Assembly: GCF_000422865.1 (NCBI RefSeq)
Contig: NZ_AUGW01000023.1
Span: 1 to 57,919, forward strand
Length of the DNA: 57,919 nt
Source: Oceanospirillum maris DSM 6286
GTDB taxonomy: Bacteria > Pseudomonadota > Gammaproteobacteria > Pseudomonadales > Halomonadaceae
Direction of reading: 5' to 3'
The notes under the pieces were generated by a model. The model had not been told where the DNA came from and made no database searches. It was given only the letters and a program-made list of their open reading frames with translations. Positions 17,959 to 27,706 of the stretch are shown piece after piece. Every line of letters begins with the position of its first letter. Position 1 is the stretch's first letter. The position numbers and the translations under genes were made by a program.

Positions 17959-18897
17959 ATGAAAAAACTCTCTATCGGCCAAATTAGTGACTACGAGATC
18001 AAACAGCTCAAACTCTTCAAAACCGTCGCTGAGTGCGGAGGCTTTACCGCTGCCGCCGCGGAACTCAATATCAGTCGTCCTACGGTCAGCAACCATATCG
18101 CCAGTTTAGAGGCGCGCTTAGGTATGCCACTATGCAAGCGGGGCCGTGGAGGATTCAATTTAACAGATGAAGGGGCTGTGGTTTACGAGGAGAGTAAGCT
18201 GCTTCTTATTCAGCTTGAGCAGTTCAGAAGCACGCTTAACAATTTAGGAGAAAGCCCTACGGGTCAATTAAATATCGCCTTAAGTGACACCTACAGCACC
18301 GACATACGCTGTCGAATCCCAGAGGTCATGCGGGCCTTCTGTAAAGTAGCGCCCAAAGTTACGTTCAGTCTTGAGGTTGAGCATATGCGGGATATGGAGC
18401 GCCAAGTACTTAACGGTGATCTGGATATCGCCTTTGTACCCTATCATCGTAAATTACAGGGTTTGCACTATATCCATCTATTTAGTGATAACAATTACCT
18501 TTACTGCGCGAAAGATCACCCCTTTTACGCATACCGCGAAGACGACATTACCAACGAGATGATCTGTAGTGCAAAGCTGGTACATGCCGGCCTGCAACCC
18601 CATGAGGAGATCTACCAACAGCTAAGCCAAATGAACCTAGCAAGTAGCTCCTATCACTATGAGTCCCGTATTGCACTAGCCCTAAGCGGTGAGTTTATCT
18701 GCTTTTTGCCCGAGGAAATTGCCAAGCCCTATGTTGAAGAGGGACGGCTTAAGGTGATCGCAAAGCAGCACAAGCATTTTACCCTAGGTGCAGCCGTTGT
18801 TTATAAACAAGCTAAAAAACCCAATAGGGCAAAAACCCTATTTATTGAGACCATACATCAATTCTTTAACAACTCCAGCGACACTCCACCTTATTAA
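17959..18897 (+). CDS. LysR-family regulator, paralogue 1
   Basis: The 312-residue regulator has an N-terminal winged helix (about residues 10-70; FKTVAECGGFTAAAAELNISRPTVSNHIASLE) and a LysR effector domain. It resembles the second LysR at 24642-25580 over its whole length: both start with a SLGQ/SIGQ-x-x-DYEIKQLK segment ahead of the helix-turn-helix, both have LCKRGRxGFxLTxEG, and both continue with matching effector-domain motifs (VHAGLxPHE, SGxFIxFLPE). It is divergent from the TRAP operon, which it probably controls. Confidence 0.9.
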   Translation: MKKLSIGQISDYEIKQLKLFKTVAECGGFTAAAAELNISRPTVSNHIASLEARLGMPLCKRGRGGFNLTDEGAVVYEESKLLLIQLEQFRSTLNNLGESPTGQLNIALSDTYSTDIRCRIPEVMRAFCKVAPKVTFSLEVEHMRDMERQVLNGDLDIAFVPYHRKLQGLHYIHLFSDNNYLYCAKDHPFYAYREDDITNEMICSAKLVHAGLQPHEEIYQQLSQMNLASSSYHYESRIALALSGEFICFLPEEIAKPYVEEGRLKVIAKQHKHFTLGAAVVYKQAKKPNRAKTLFIETIHQFFNNSSDTPPY

Positions 18898-18921
18898 GCT
18901 CTCTTACTAAATCGAATCGAG

Positions 18922-19010
18922 CTACCTAATCGAACTACCTAATCGAGCTACCTAATCGAACTACCTAATCGAACTACCTAATCGAACTACCTAATCGAAC
19001 TACCTAATTA
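18922..19010. repeat. 13-bp tandem repeat, six copies plus a partial seventh
   Basis: The unit CTACCTAATCGAA repeats head to tail at 18922, 18935 (last base G), 18948, 18961, 18974 and 18987, and a partial copy ends at 19010. The preceding 12 bases look like a degenerate copy. It lies between the lysR gene and the chemoreceptor gene. The unit length is not a multiple of three, and no frame is maintained. The rest of this gap (19011-19272) shows no gene. Confidence 0.93.
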
Positions 19011-19272
19011 GAGGTATTGTTTTACCAGCACCAAACTAAACATTGATCTACATCAGTTGTTAGGCAAAACAGTTAACCCTAAAGTCGAAGATTGGTAATT
19101 CCAGCGCTCAATGCTTATCAATAGGCGTTTTACCTAAGGCTGATCAAGCCCAAAAAAGACAGCATTCAATAAGCTGCATTCAAAAAAGCCAAATACTAAT
19201 AAAACACCCCCCCGAAGACATAAGAAACTCACGCCTATAGCCAAGAGTTCAAAAAACCAGGAGTAAGACTCG

Positions 19273-21153
19273 ATGCATATCAACTTCTCACTTAGGCAGA
19301 AGCTGATTCTTATAGTAGCCGTCATTATTGCCGGCTTTGGAATCATGGGTGTTTACAGCATCTCCGTGCTTAACACGATGAACGATGCCTCAACCCAGCA
19401 AAACCATATCAATCAAGCGACTACGCAGATCAGCCAGCTGCAGTCTCGGTTATTAATTCTGGAAAAGCTAAAAGAACAAACAGGAACGGATGCCTTAAGG
19501 CAGGCACAACAAAACCTTAAAGCGCTGAGCAATAGCTATGAATCAGGTCTTCAGGCCGCAGTGAGCAACTTGCAAGATGATTCAGCTCGCAACCAGCTTA
19601 ATACGATTGTTAGCATACTACCTGGGTATCTTGATACGTTGAATAACAGTATCGATTTATCACTACAGCTTGAAGGTGAGCAAGGTTTAATCCAAAAACT
19701 GGATATCATCACCAAAGATATTATTGGCAAATTAGGCATTCTTGATACCTTTTCGGCCACCTTAAGAGAGATTCGCAATACGGAAAAAGATTTCCTGATC
19801 AATCCTGATGCACCTCATAAAGCAGCGGTTCTTAAGCACGTAGAAAAGCTTCGCAGTGATCTTAAGGCGTTCAATTTTGATGATATGTTTGCCGGTGACG
19901 TCAACATATACGAGCAAGCCTACCTTGCGATGGCGGATGTTAAGCTGCAACACGCAGCCTATGAGTTAAAGCTGGACAAATTGCGTTCAAACCTTAACCA
20001 ACGTATTCAAGAAGCTACCTATCGTCTTTTAGATGTACTGGCCGTTGATGCTCAAAAAAATGTGCAACAAACCAGTGATTCCGCCCACCGCTCACTGATC
20101 GTTGGCAGCTTAATTCTAGTGGCCATTGCCACCGCCATTATCGGCTCTGTTGCAGGCTCAATTTCTAGAAATATGCGCCGAGCTGTCATCGCATTAAACA
20201 GCATTGCTTCTGGCGATTTAACCACTCGTATGGAAACAGGTTCAAACCCCAGCGATGAGTTCCATCAACTCGCCGATGCAACCAACAGTATGAGCCAACA
20301 GATTCACAACTTGGTCAGCCATATTAAGTCTAATACCCACAGTCTGAAACAGATCTCAGATGAAACCGACCACTCTCAGCGAAGCATTCAGAACAGCAGC
20401 GAAGAAATGAGCCAACGCAGCTCATCCCTTGTTGCCGCAACAGAAGAGATTAGCGTCACCACCGAGCAGATCGCACAAAGCGGTTCACAAGTTAGCTCCG
20501 CCACTCAAAGCGCCCATGATTCTGCCATAGATGGCGCGAATGTGATTTCTCAAGCACTGGAGTCCTTGCGTTTTGTCGCTGAAGCCTTTGAAAGCACCAG
20601 TCAATCAGTGGCAGAGTTAGGCGAGCAGTCAAAAGAGATTGATACGGTTATCGAGTTAATTCAAGGGGTTGCGGAACAAACCAATCTGTTAGCGCTTAAT
20701 GCCGCCATTGAAGCCGCTCGCGCAGGAGAGGCTGGCCGAGGCTTTGCCGTCGTTGCCGATGAGGTTCGTACCTTGGCCGAGCAAACCGTTAAAGCAACCG
20801 CCAGCATCACCGACAAAATTGAGCGCATACAGAACGGCACTCACTTAGTGGTCGAGGCCATCAACCAAAGCCGCAGCCAAGTTGAAACAGGTCGTGCTTT
20901 AAGCGAAAAAGCGGAAATGGCGATCCGCCATATCGAGCAACAGACCTCTGAAGCAGCAGAACAAGCCTGCACCATTGAACAAGCCATTCGTGAAGTTGCC
21001 TTAACCACGGGCGATATGGCTCGCAACATGGACAGTATTGCCCATGAGATTAAGAACAACAATCAAGCCAATCGCAAGATCTCAGACAATACACGCTCAA
21101 CCTATGAAAAAGCAGAACAGCTTGAGAACTTAACGGAAGCATTTACCGTTTAG
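19273..21153 (+). CDS. Methyl-accepting chemotaxis protein, HBM-type sensor
   Basis: A 626-residue chemoreceptor. Order: membrane helix 1 (about 8-32), a 240-residue all-helical periplasmic region, membrane helix 2 (about 274-298), a HAMP domain (about 300-350) and the cytoplasmic signalling domain whose hairpin tip reads [19 protein letters not shown]. The periplasmic part contains [14 protein letters not shown], like the RxxEKDFL motif of helical bimodular (HBM) domains of McpS-type receptors that sense organic acids. No C-terminal CheR/CheB tether pentapeptide is seen. AGGAG precedes ATG 19273. It is next to TRAP and gab genes, but the ligand is unknown. Confidence 0.9.
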   Translation: MHINFSLRQKLILIVAVIIAGFGIMGVYSISVLNTMNDASTQQNHINQATTQISQLQSRLLILEKLKEQTGTDALRQAQQNLKALSNSYESGLQAAVSNLQDDSARNQLNTIVSILPGYLDTLNNSIDLSLQLEGEQGLIQKLDIITKDIIGKLGILDTFSATLREIRNTEKDFLINPDAPHKAAVLKHVEKLRSDLKAFNFDDMFAGDVNIYEQAYLAMADVKLQHAAYELKLDKLRSNLNQRIQEATYRLLDVLAVDAQKNVQQTSDSAHRSLIVGSLILVAIATAIIGSVAGSISRNMRRAVIALNSIASGDLTTRMETGSNPSDEFHQLADATNSMSQQIHNLVSHIKSNTHSLKQISDETDHSQRSIQNSSEEMSQRSSSLVAATEEISVTTEQIAQSGSQVSSATQSAHDSAIDGANVISQALESLRFVAEAFESTSQSVAELGEQSKEIDTVIELIQGVAEQTNLLALNAAIEAARAGEAGRGFAVVADEVRTLAEQTVKATASITDKIERIQNGTHLVVEAINQSRSQVETGRALSEKAEMAIRHIEQQTSEAAEQACTIEQAIREVALTTGDMARNMDSIAHEIKNNNQANRKISDNTRSTYEKAEQLENLTEAFTV

Positions 21154-21169
21154 CAACCCAGACGAATAA

Positions 21170-21200
21170 AGCACATCTTTTGCTAAAAATGTGATGTGCT
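21170..21200 (+). terminator. Possible terminator after the chemoreceptor gene
   Basis: An 8-bp stem (AGCACATC 21170-21177 with GATGTGCT 21193-21200) lies just after the gene. The following tract is only weakly T-rich. Confidence 0.4.
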
Positions 21201-21394
21201 AGGTGCTATTTTAAGCCCATCAAGCTTAGTTCAGCCCAAATCAAACTATGCGTTGATTGTTACTCATTTTTTAAAACCGGACACTTAATTAGTATAAACG
21301 TACTTTGGCAGCACTTGTCTTAGGATTATTTTTCCGACGACCAAGCCTCTGCCGGCGAATTACTGCTTTTTGTGCCAGGAAGTTGGAGCAAACC

Positions 21395-22858
21395 ATGTTA
21401 TTAAAATTAAAAGATTCACAGCTACTTAAGACACAAGCTTATATCAACGGTGAATGGGTTAGCGCGCAAAGCGGCAAAACCTTTGCAGTAACCAACCCTG
21501 CTACCGGTTTACATATCGAAGATGTTGCAGACTTAGGTGCAGAAGAAACTCGCCAAGCAATTGAAGCTGCTGACAAAGCGATGGCTTCCTGGAAAGCAAA
21601 AACCGCTAAAGAGCGTGCTGTTATCCTGAAAAAATGGTTCGACCTAATGGTTGAAGCCAAAGAAGACCTAGGTCTTCTAATGACGGTAGAACAAGGCAAA
21701 CCGCTAAAAGAAGCCATGGGTGAAGTGATGTACGGCGCTTCTTTCATTGAATGGTTTGCTGAAGAAGGTCGTCGTGCTTACGGTGATGTTATCCCGACTC
21801 ATGCCGCCGACAAACGCGTTTTGACCATAAAACAACCGATTGGTGTTGTTGCTGCGATTACACCGTGGAACTTCCCTGTAGCCATGATCACTCGTAAAGC
21901 AGCACCTGCACTAGCAGCGGGCTGTACTATTGTGATCAAGCCTTCTGAAGAAACACCTTTTTGTGCACTGGCAATGGCTGAACTGGCACACCGTGCGGGT
22001 ATTCCAGCGGGCGTACTAAACGTTGTCACCGGCACAAGCGCTGCAGCTATTGGTGGTGAACTAACCTCTAGCCCTATCGTGCGCAAGCTAAGCTTCACCG
22101 GCTCTACTCCCGTTGGCAAATTGCTGATGAAGCAGTGTGCAGACACCGTGAAGAAAACATCAATGGAACTGGGCGGCAACGCACCTTTCATCGTTTTTGA
22201 TGATGCCGACATTGATGCCGCCGTAGAAGGCGCTATCGCGTCTAAATACCGCAACGCCGGTCAGACCTGTGTTTGTGCTAACCGTTTACTCGTTCAGTCT
22301 GGTGTACATGATGAGTTTGCTGAGAAACTGGCTAAACGCGTACAAGAGATGCAGATTGGTAACGGCACCACACCCGGTGTTGAAGTTGGCCCGCTAATCA
22401 ACAAGGCCGCTATCGACAAAGTAGATGCGCTGGTTAAAGCCTCTATTGAGCAGGGTGCAAAAGTACTTATCGGTGGTGAGCGTCATGCCCACGGTGAGCT
22501 TTTCTACACACCAACTATTCTGTCTAATGTGACTCAGCAGATGCCTGTCTTTACTCAGGAAATCTTTGGCCCTGTGGCACCGATCATCCGCTTTGAAACG
22601 GAAGCAGAAGCGATCGAAATTGCGAACAATACACCGTTCGGTCTAGCCGCTTACTTCTACTCTGAAACCATGAGCCGTATCTGGCGCGTGTCTGAAGGCT
22701 TAGAGTACGGCATGGTTGCTGTCAACGACGGCATCCTCTCTACCGAAGTAGCACCGTTCGGTGGCGTTAAAGAATCCGGCACTGGCCGCGAAGGCTCTAA
22801 GTACGGCCTAGAAGAATACCTAGAAATAAAATACATGCTACTGGGTGGCATTCGCTAA
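21395..22858 (+). CDS. gabD: NADP-dependent succinate-semialdehyde dehydrogenase
   Basis: The 487-residue aldehyde dehydrogenase oxidises succinate semialdehyde to succinate, the last step of 4-aminobutyrate degradation. Seen: the TPWNFPVAMITRKAAPALAAG motif region, the catalytic glutamate in MELGGNAPF, the nucleophilic cysteine in NAGQTCVCANR, and EIFGPVAPI. The double-cysteine TCVCANR is typical of GabD rather than other aldehyde dehydrogenases. The ATG at 21395 has GGAG six bases upstream and fits the 482-residue E. coli protein; an in-frame start at 21305 would add 30 implausible residues. gabT follows 103 bp later. Confidence 0.93.
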   Translation: MLLKLKDSQLLKTQAYINGEWVSAQSGKTFAVTNPATGLHIEDVADLGAEETRQAIEAADKAMASWKAKTAKERAVILKKWFDLMVEAKEDLGLLMTVEQGKPLKEAMGEVMYGASFIEWFAEEGRRAYGDVIPTHAADKRVLTIKQPIGVVAAITPWNFPVAMITRKAAPALAAGCTIVIKPSEETPFCALAMAELAHRAGIPAGVLNVVTGTSAAAIGGELTSSPIVRKLSFTGSTPVGKLLMKQCADTVKKTSMELGGNAPFIVFDDADIDAAVEGAIASKYRNAGQTCVCANRLLVQSGVHDEFAEKLAKRVQEMQIGNGTTPGVEVGPLINKAAIDKVDALVKASIEQGAKVLIGGERHAHGELFYTPTILSNVTQQMPVFTQEIFGPVAPIIRFETEAEAIEIANNTPFGLAAYFYSETMSRIWRVSEGLEYGMVAVNDGILSTEVAPFGGVKESGTGREGSKYGLEEYLEIKYMLLGGIR

Positions 22859-22961
22859 GACCTGCGCTGACCGGCTATTCGCTACGATTAGCCTTACATT
22901 TGTTTTAACCTTTTTACATTAGGCCCATTACGGTGGGCCATTCTTTCCGTGGAGTAGTTTC

Positions 22962-24242
22962 ATGTCAACTAATGCATCTTTACAAGAACGTAAAAACAAA
23001 GTTTTCGCTACCGGCCAAGGTAACTTAGCAACAGCATTTATTGAGCGTGGCAAAAATGCTGAAATGTGGGACGTTGAAGGCAATCGTTATATCGATTTTG
23101 CTGCTGGCATTGCCGTACTAAACACCGGCCACTGCCACCCTAAAGTTATCAAAGCGGCTCAAGCTCAAACGGAAAAACTGACGCACACCTGTGTAACAGT
23201 AACACCTTACGAGCCTGCTGTTGCTCTAGCTGAGAAACTGGTTGAAATCGCACCAGGTAACTCACCTAAGAAAGCAATGTTTGTCACCACAGGTGCAGAA
23301 GCGGTAGAAAACTGCGTTAAGATCGCTCGTGCTCACACAGGTCGTTCTGGCGTTATTGCGTTCAACGGTGCATTCCATGGTCGTACTAACATGACAATGG
23401 CATTAACCGGTAAAGTTGTTCCTTACAAAGCGGCTTTCGGCCCGTTCCCTGCTGGCATTTACCACCTGCCATACCCGAACGAAGTACACGGCGTAAGCAT
23501 CGAAGATTCTCTGAAAGCACTGAACATGCTGTTCACTTGTGATATCGAAGCGGCTCAAGTTGCTGCGATTATCATTGAGCCTGTTCAAGGTGAAGGTGGT
23601 TTCTACCAAGCACCTCCTGTATTCCTGCAAGAGCTGCGTAAGATTTGTGACGAGAAAGGCATTATGCTGATCGCGGACGAAATCCAGAATGGCTTTGGCC
23701 GTACCGGTAAGATGTTTGCAACTGAATACGCAGGTATCGAGCCAGATCTAATGACAATGGCTAAAGGTATTGCGGGTGGTTTCCCATTGGCAGCCGTAGT
23801 TGGTAAAGCGGAAGTAATGGATTCTGCACCTGCTGGTGGCCTAGGTGGTACTTATGCGGGTTCTCCAATCGCTTGTGCTGCAGCTCTAGCGGTTCTAGAA
23901 GTGATTGAAGAAGAAAAACTGGTTGAACGCGCAGTATCAATCGGTGATCAAATGAACCAACGCTTGAGCGCCATGCAAGCTGAATACCCTCAGCTGATCG
24001 GTAACGTTCGCAACCTAGGCGCAATGGTAGCGATGGAGCTGATCAAAGACGGCGATATCAACAAGCCAAACGCTGACCTGACTAAAGCACTGGTTGCAGC
24101 AGCACCTAAGCATGGTCTGATTCTGCTATCTTGCGGCATCCGCAGCAATGTTATCCGCTTCTTGCCAGCACTGACCATCGAAGATGAAATTCTGAACGAA
24201 GGTCTGGATATTCTAGCTAAGCTAATCGCTGAGCACGCTTAA
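22962..24242 (+). CDS. gabT: 4-aminobutyrate aminotransferase
   Basis: The 426-residue PLP enzyme transfers the amino group of 4-aminobutyrate to 2-oxoglutarate, giving succinate semialdehyde for GabD. Class III aminotransferase motifs are complete: GIAVLNTGHCHPKV, VTTGAEAVENCVKIAR, the aspartate in MLIADEIQNGFGRTG and the PLP lysine in MTMAKGIAGGFPLAAV. Length equals E. coli GabT and similarity is clear along the chain. GTGGAG precedes the ATG. Codon use is notably regular, as in well-expressed genes. It ends in a strong terminator. Confidence 0.94.
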   Translation: MSTNASLQERKNKVFATGQGNLATAFIERGKNAEMWDVEGNRYIDFAAGIAVLNTGHCHPKVIKAAQAQTEKLTHTCVTVTPYEPAVALAEKLVEIAPGNSPKKAMFVTTGAEAVENCVKIARAHTGRSGVIAFNGAFHGRTNMTMALTGKVVPYKAAFGPFPAGIYHLPYPNEVHGVSIEDSLKALNMLFTCDIEAAQVAAIIIEPVQGEGGFYQAPPVFLQELRKICDEKGIMLIADEIQNGFGRTGKMFATEYAGIEPDLMTMAKGIAGGFPLAAVVGKAEVMDSAPAGGLGGTYAGSPIACAAALAVLEVIEEEKLVERAVSIGDQMNQRLSAMQAEYPQLIGNVRNLGAMVAMELIKDGDINKPNADLTKALVAAAPKHGLILLSCGIRSNVIRFLPALTIEDEILNEGLDILAKLIAEHA

Positions 24243-24269
24243 TCATTAAGCTAGCTTGAGTGATACCAA

Positions 24270-24298
24270 TACCCCGGCCAAGGCCGGGGTATTTTTTT
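24270..24298 (+). terminator. Terminator of gabD-gabT
   Basis: A perfect 10-bp GC-rich stem (24270-24279 with 24282-24291, AA loop) is followed by seven T, 28 nt after gabT. Confidence 0.95.
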
Positions 24299-24641
24299 GG
24301 CAAAAGGATAACCGAATGAAATGACTGACCATCAATACACATGGGATGTTGCGAGACAACCAGAATCATCGCAGTGTAGGATGACGTGCCAATGACGTTT
24401 TTTGCAATTTTATTGTTCCGTTTTTGACGCTTATCTGACGGGGAAAGATAAGAGCTGGATGGTTACAAGATATGCCCCTCCCCACGCAGAGAGGCTGTGG
24501 AAATTTTCACTAATCTGATGCAGGAGCATTCACGCAATGTTCAGAAACGCCAGTGCTCTCAAGGATGGTCGTGTTGTCTTTAATACCTCGGGCTTTTTAT
24601 GTTTCCATCATTAGTGGAAACAAGCCAATAAGAGCAAGTGC
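24299..24641. other. Intergenic, no gene recognised
   Basis: This 343-bp stretch between the gabT terminator and the convergent LysR gene has no frame over about 35 codons that looks real. A 7-bp hairpin with arms GTTTCCA and TGGAAAC lies near 24600-24625, without a T-run on either strand. Confidence 0.6.
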
Positions 24642-25580
24642 TTAGCCTTCACTCTTACCAGTATTAAACCGTTCACGCAGTATCTTGAGGAACAATTCGC
24701 GGGGTTTGCTGGGCTGAGCTGTTTTCTTCCAAATAACCGTCATTGGTAGATCATAAAATCGCTCTTGAGGCGTTAACGCTTGGATTAAGCCGTCATCGAC
24801 ATAAGATTGCGCATACATCTCAGGTAAGAAGCCAATAAACTTACCGGAAAGAATCATCGCTAGACGTCCTTCGTAGAAATAAGCTTCTGCTGCTCGGTTC
24901 AAGCCTGTCATTAACTCGTCAACTGATTCGTGGGGCTTCAGGCCCGCATGCACCAATGGCAAGCTGTTAATCAGCTCGTCGGTAAGCTCATCTTCTGACA
25001 AGGCTGCAACCGAATGCTGGCTGCTGATATACAGGCGACAGGTATCGCTGTACAGATCGATATAGTCCAAACCTTCCAGTTTACGGTGGCATGGAATAAA
25101 GCCCACATCCGCTCGATCATTAAGCACTAAGCGTTCAATCTCAGCCATAGAGGCAACATCGTTAGCTAAATGCACACCCGGCGCCTGGGAGGCAAACGTG
25201 CCAATTAGCTCTGGAAAGGCAGTGCGTGGGTCAAGGCTGGCCGTATCGGACAGTACGATTTTTAATCGCCCCGTTAAACTTGAATTTAAATTGTTAACGG
25301 TCATACGAAATGCATCAAGAGAATCCAGTAGATTCTCTGTCATTTTATAGATAACTTCGCCTTCTTCCGTCAAAGAAAAACCTGAACGCCCGCGCTTACA
25401 CAGCACAAGATTCAAACGAGATTCAAGGTTTGAAATATGTAAACTTATCGTTGAACGTCCAATGTTCAGTGCGGTTTCTGCAGCTGAGAAACCGCCGCAA
25501 TCAGCAACCGTTTTGAATACTTTAAGCTGTTTTATCTCGTAATCACCAACTTGACCGAGCGAGTAGTTTTTTGCACTCAT
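24642..25580 (-). CDS. LysR-family regulator, paralogue 2
   Basis: A 312-residue LysR regulator and close paralogue of the protein at 17959-18897, with the same length and the same unusual DYEIKQLKxFKTVAxCGGF start. The DNA-binding helix reads AAETALNIGRSTISLHISNLE and is followed by the effector domain with VHAGLKPHE and SGKFIGFLPE. It is convergent with gabT. Together the two regulators bracket the TRAP, chemoreceptor and gab genes, suggesting related effectors. Direct control of gabDT is a guess, since the gab promoter is 4 kb away. Confidence 0.9.
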   Translation of the reverse strand: MSAKNYSLGQVGDYEIKQLKVFKTVADCGGFSAAETALNIGRSTISLHISNLESRLNLVLCKRGRSGFSLTEEGEVIYKMTENLLDSLDAFRMTVNNLNSSLTGRLKIVLSDTASLDPRTAFPELIGTFASQAPGVHLANDVASMAEIERLVLNDRADVGFIPCHRKLEGLDYIDLYSDTCRLYISSQHSVAALSEDELTDELINSLPLVHAGLKPHESVDELMTGLNRAAEAYFYEGRLAMILSGKFIGFLPEMYAQSYVDDGLIQALTPQERFYDLPMTVIWKKTAQPSKPRELFLKILRERFNTGKSEG

Positions 25581-25797
25581 AAACGCAACTGCCTGAAAAA
25601 TAGAGTGGAATTAAATAGCGTGGGGTTAGAGCCTGTTTGCCGAACAGGGGCTAGTTTACCAAAGGAAGCTTCTAGATACTCTCGTTTCTAGAACGTACGC
25701 TACGTTTTTGAGAAAAACAGCAAAGTTTGTTCCATTTAAAACTTTATATTGATTTGGTAATGTTTTTAATCAAAGCCAGCTTATTTATTATTTAAAC

Positions 25798-25936
25798 CGT
25801 GGATGGCGCCTGAGATTTCCCTCTCTGATTCATGCTTGCTTGCTATGAATACTCAGGTGGTCAACACCGGTCACTTCGACACCCTGCTGACCGGATAACT
25901 TTTGGCCCGGTAATCCGTATTTACCGGGTTTTTTTT
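25798..25936 (+). ncRNA. Candidate small RNA ending in a strong terminator
   Basis: Two plus-strand terminators occur here although the only upstream gene points the other way, so a plus-strand transcript probably starts in this gap. A possible -10 (TATTAT, 25786-25791) precedes it, without a good -35. The region holds a 7-bp hairpin (CCGGTCA 25867-25873 with TGACCGG 25888-25894) directly before the terminator stem. No convincing reading frame is present. It could be a small RNA or a leader/attenuator of something lost. Confidence 0.35.
25906..25936 (+). terminator. First of two tandem terminators
   Basis: CCCGGTAA (25906-25913) pairs with TTACCGGG (25921-25928) and is followed by eight T. 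Confidence 0.85.
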
Positions 25937-26002
25937 GATACCGTCGTGCAACGGCCATCATTAAATATGCAAAACGTTAGTTTTATCCCTCGGAAAGTTG
26001 TT

Positions 26003-26041
26003 AGCCCGGCTGCCTCTCTCGCTGCAAACCGGGCTTTTTTT
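26003..26041 (+). terminator. Second of two tandem terminators
   Basis: AGCCCGG (26003-26009) pairs with CCGGGCT (26029-26035) across a 19-nt loop, followed by a T-run to 26041. It may protect the convergent yqhD-like gene from read-through. Confidence 0.7.
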
Positions 26042-26057
26042 CGTCTATTACTTTGAC

Positions 26058-27212
26058 TTACAGACAGCGTCTCAAAACTGCTTCGCTAACCTCAGGTGTA
26101 ATATCTTTATGCTCGCCTAGAGCGGTCAGGTTGTGCTTTTTCAGGGCTGCGATAATCTCAGGAATATGCGTCTCTGTTACGCCATAATCTTCTAAGCAAG
26201 TGCTAACCCCTAGGGCTTCAAAGAAAGCTCGAGTTTCATCAATGGCACGTTCAATACGCTCATCTTCTGTACCGTGCTCAAGGTTCCAGACCTCACGGCC
26301 ATACTGCAGCAGTTTTTCACGTTTTTGTTCACGCTGTTCCGCCATCATTGCCGGCAATATAACCGCTAGAGTCTGGGCATGATCCATACCGTGCAATGCG
26401 GTCAGTTCATGGCCAATAAAGTGTGTTGACCAATCCTGTGGGACGCCAAGGCCAATTAGCCCATTAAGCGCCATTGTCGCTGACCACATAACATTAGCGC
26501 GCACATTATAATTTTTAGGCTCGGACAGCGCCTTAGGGCCATGATCAATCAGGGTACGTAAAATTCCCTCGGCAAAACGATCCTGTAAATCAGCGCCCAC
26601 AGGGAATGTTAGGTACTGCTCGACGGTATGAACAAAAGCATCAACAATGCCGTTAGCCACTTGTTTATTCGGCAGAGAGTAGGTCACTGTTGGGTCAAGT
26701 ATTGCAAACTGTGGGTAAAGAGCGCGACTGTAGAAGGGCATTTTGTCTTGGGTTTCATAACGAGTCACCACACCGTTCGGGTTGCTCTCAGAGCCGGTCG
26801 CAGGTAGTGTTAACACGACCCCTAAAGGTAGTGCCTGATGTACTCTTGCACCTTCCGTTAAGATCGTTAGCGGATCACCATCAAAACAGGCGGCTCCAGC
26901 AATAAATTTAGTCGCATCCGCAACAGAACCACCGCCAACGGCTAACAAAAACGTACTACCATTGGCTTTAATATGTTCCAGGGCATTTAAACAGGTATGA
27001 AAACCTGGATTAGGCTCGATCCCGCCGAACTCACTCCATGAATGCTCAGCCAAAGCTGCTGATACTTGCTCGTACACGCCGTTTTTCTTGATGCTACCAC
27101 CACCATAAATCACCAGTACTTTCTCATCTTTTGGGATAGAAGTGGCAATTTTTGCAATTTGGCCTTCACCAAAAATCAGTTTAGTTGGGTTCTGAAAACT
27201 AAAGTTATACAT
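26058..27212 (-). CDS. yqhD: Iron-type alcohol/aldehyde dehydrogenase, YqhD-like
   Basis: The 384-residue enzyme belongs to the Fe-dependent alcohol dehydrogenase family and matches E. coli YqhD (387 residues) end to end. YqhD is an NADPH-dependent aldehyde reductase that detoxifies short aldehydes such as those from lipid peroxidation. Seen: the cofactor-binding FLLAVGGGSVADATKFIA, the metal ligands in NGIVDAFVHTVEQY and IGHELTALHGMDHAQTL, and the TLPATGSESNPNGV motif. It is a single gene with a long upstream gap. Confidence 0.92.
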   Translation of the reverse strand: MYNFSFQNPTKLIFGEGQIAKIATSIPKDEKVLVIYGGGSIKKNGVYEQVSAALAEHSWSEFGGIEPNPGFHTCLNALEHIKANGSTFLLAVGGGSVADATKFIAGAACFDGDPLTILTEGARVHQALPLGVVLTLPATGSESNPNGVVTRYETQDKMPFYSRALYPQFAILDPTVTYSLPNKQVANGIVDAFVHTVEQYLTFPVGADLQDRFAEGILRTLIDHGPKALSEPKNYNVRANVMWSATMALNGLIGLGVPQDWSTHFIGHELTALHGMDHAQTLAVILPAMMAEQREQKREKLLQYGREVWNLEHGTEDERIERAIDETRAFFEALGVSTCLEDYGVTETHIPEIIAALKKHNLTALGEHKDITPEVSEAVLRRCL

Positions 27213-27706
27213 GACCTAGCCTTTTGTTATGTTTATTAGCACTGCCATCACTTGTGCTCTGCGCTGTTAGCGCCATAGCAGCTGTTAACGTCATAGTAAG
27301 TGTGGGGTCTGATTTTACACGAGTGTGCTAAGGATGCTATTAAGGTGTCAAATGGCGCGCAAGAATCACTCAGCCCATGCGCCAGCTAAAAAGTTGTCCA
27401 CAGTTTCAGTGCACAATACTGTGAATAATTGCTGAATAGAGTTATTTTGCATCCTAATGATGCCACTTACAGCCCTGTGCTATTAAATTGTGCAACAAAT
27501 CACCAACAAAAGCAGACCTCTTGCAAAACTCTTTGTCATACCTTTGCCGTTAATCATTCAGCAAACTGAAATCCCTTTGCCCTTGTTCCGTCAAAAATAA
27601 GCGTTAGGGTGGGAATCTGACCTATTCGCACCTGCAGCAATACCTGTTCTATCTACAGTAATCTCTGTCTTAGCTGGTGCGAGACAATACTGAATGAGGA
27701 ATAACC
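27213..27706. other. Intergenic between yqhD and the Rap1a-like gene
   Basis: This divergent 494-bp gap should carry both promoters. I saw no gene. A single DnaA-box-like TTGTCCACA occurs near 27394 and is most likely chance. Confidence 0.6.

Noticed and set aside
18922-19010. Tandem repeat considered as a CRISPR array
   Set aside because: The 13-bp units are contiguous, with no spacers and no cas genes nearby.
14663-24242. TRAP transporter as the 4-aminobutyrate importer for GabT/GabD
   Set aside because: They are 3.7 kb apart with a LysR and a chemoreceptor gene between and lie on opposite strands. TRAP systems usually carry carboxylates, so the link stays unproven.
24299-24641. GGA-rich gap considered as a CsrB-like RNA
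   Set aside because: About nine GGA occur, but not in clear hairpin loops, and there is no terminator with a T-run at its end. It also shows that GGA count alone is weak evidence.
25832-26056. Plus-strand 74-codon frame near yqhD
   Set aside because: It runs through two strong terminator hairpins and their T-runs, so it cannot be a normal coding sequence.
27390-27405. DnaA-box-like TTGTCCACA as a replication origin
   Set aside because: A single imperfect box, with no AT-rich unwinding region or dnaA/dnaN neighbours.
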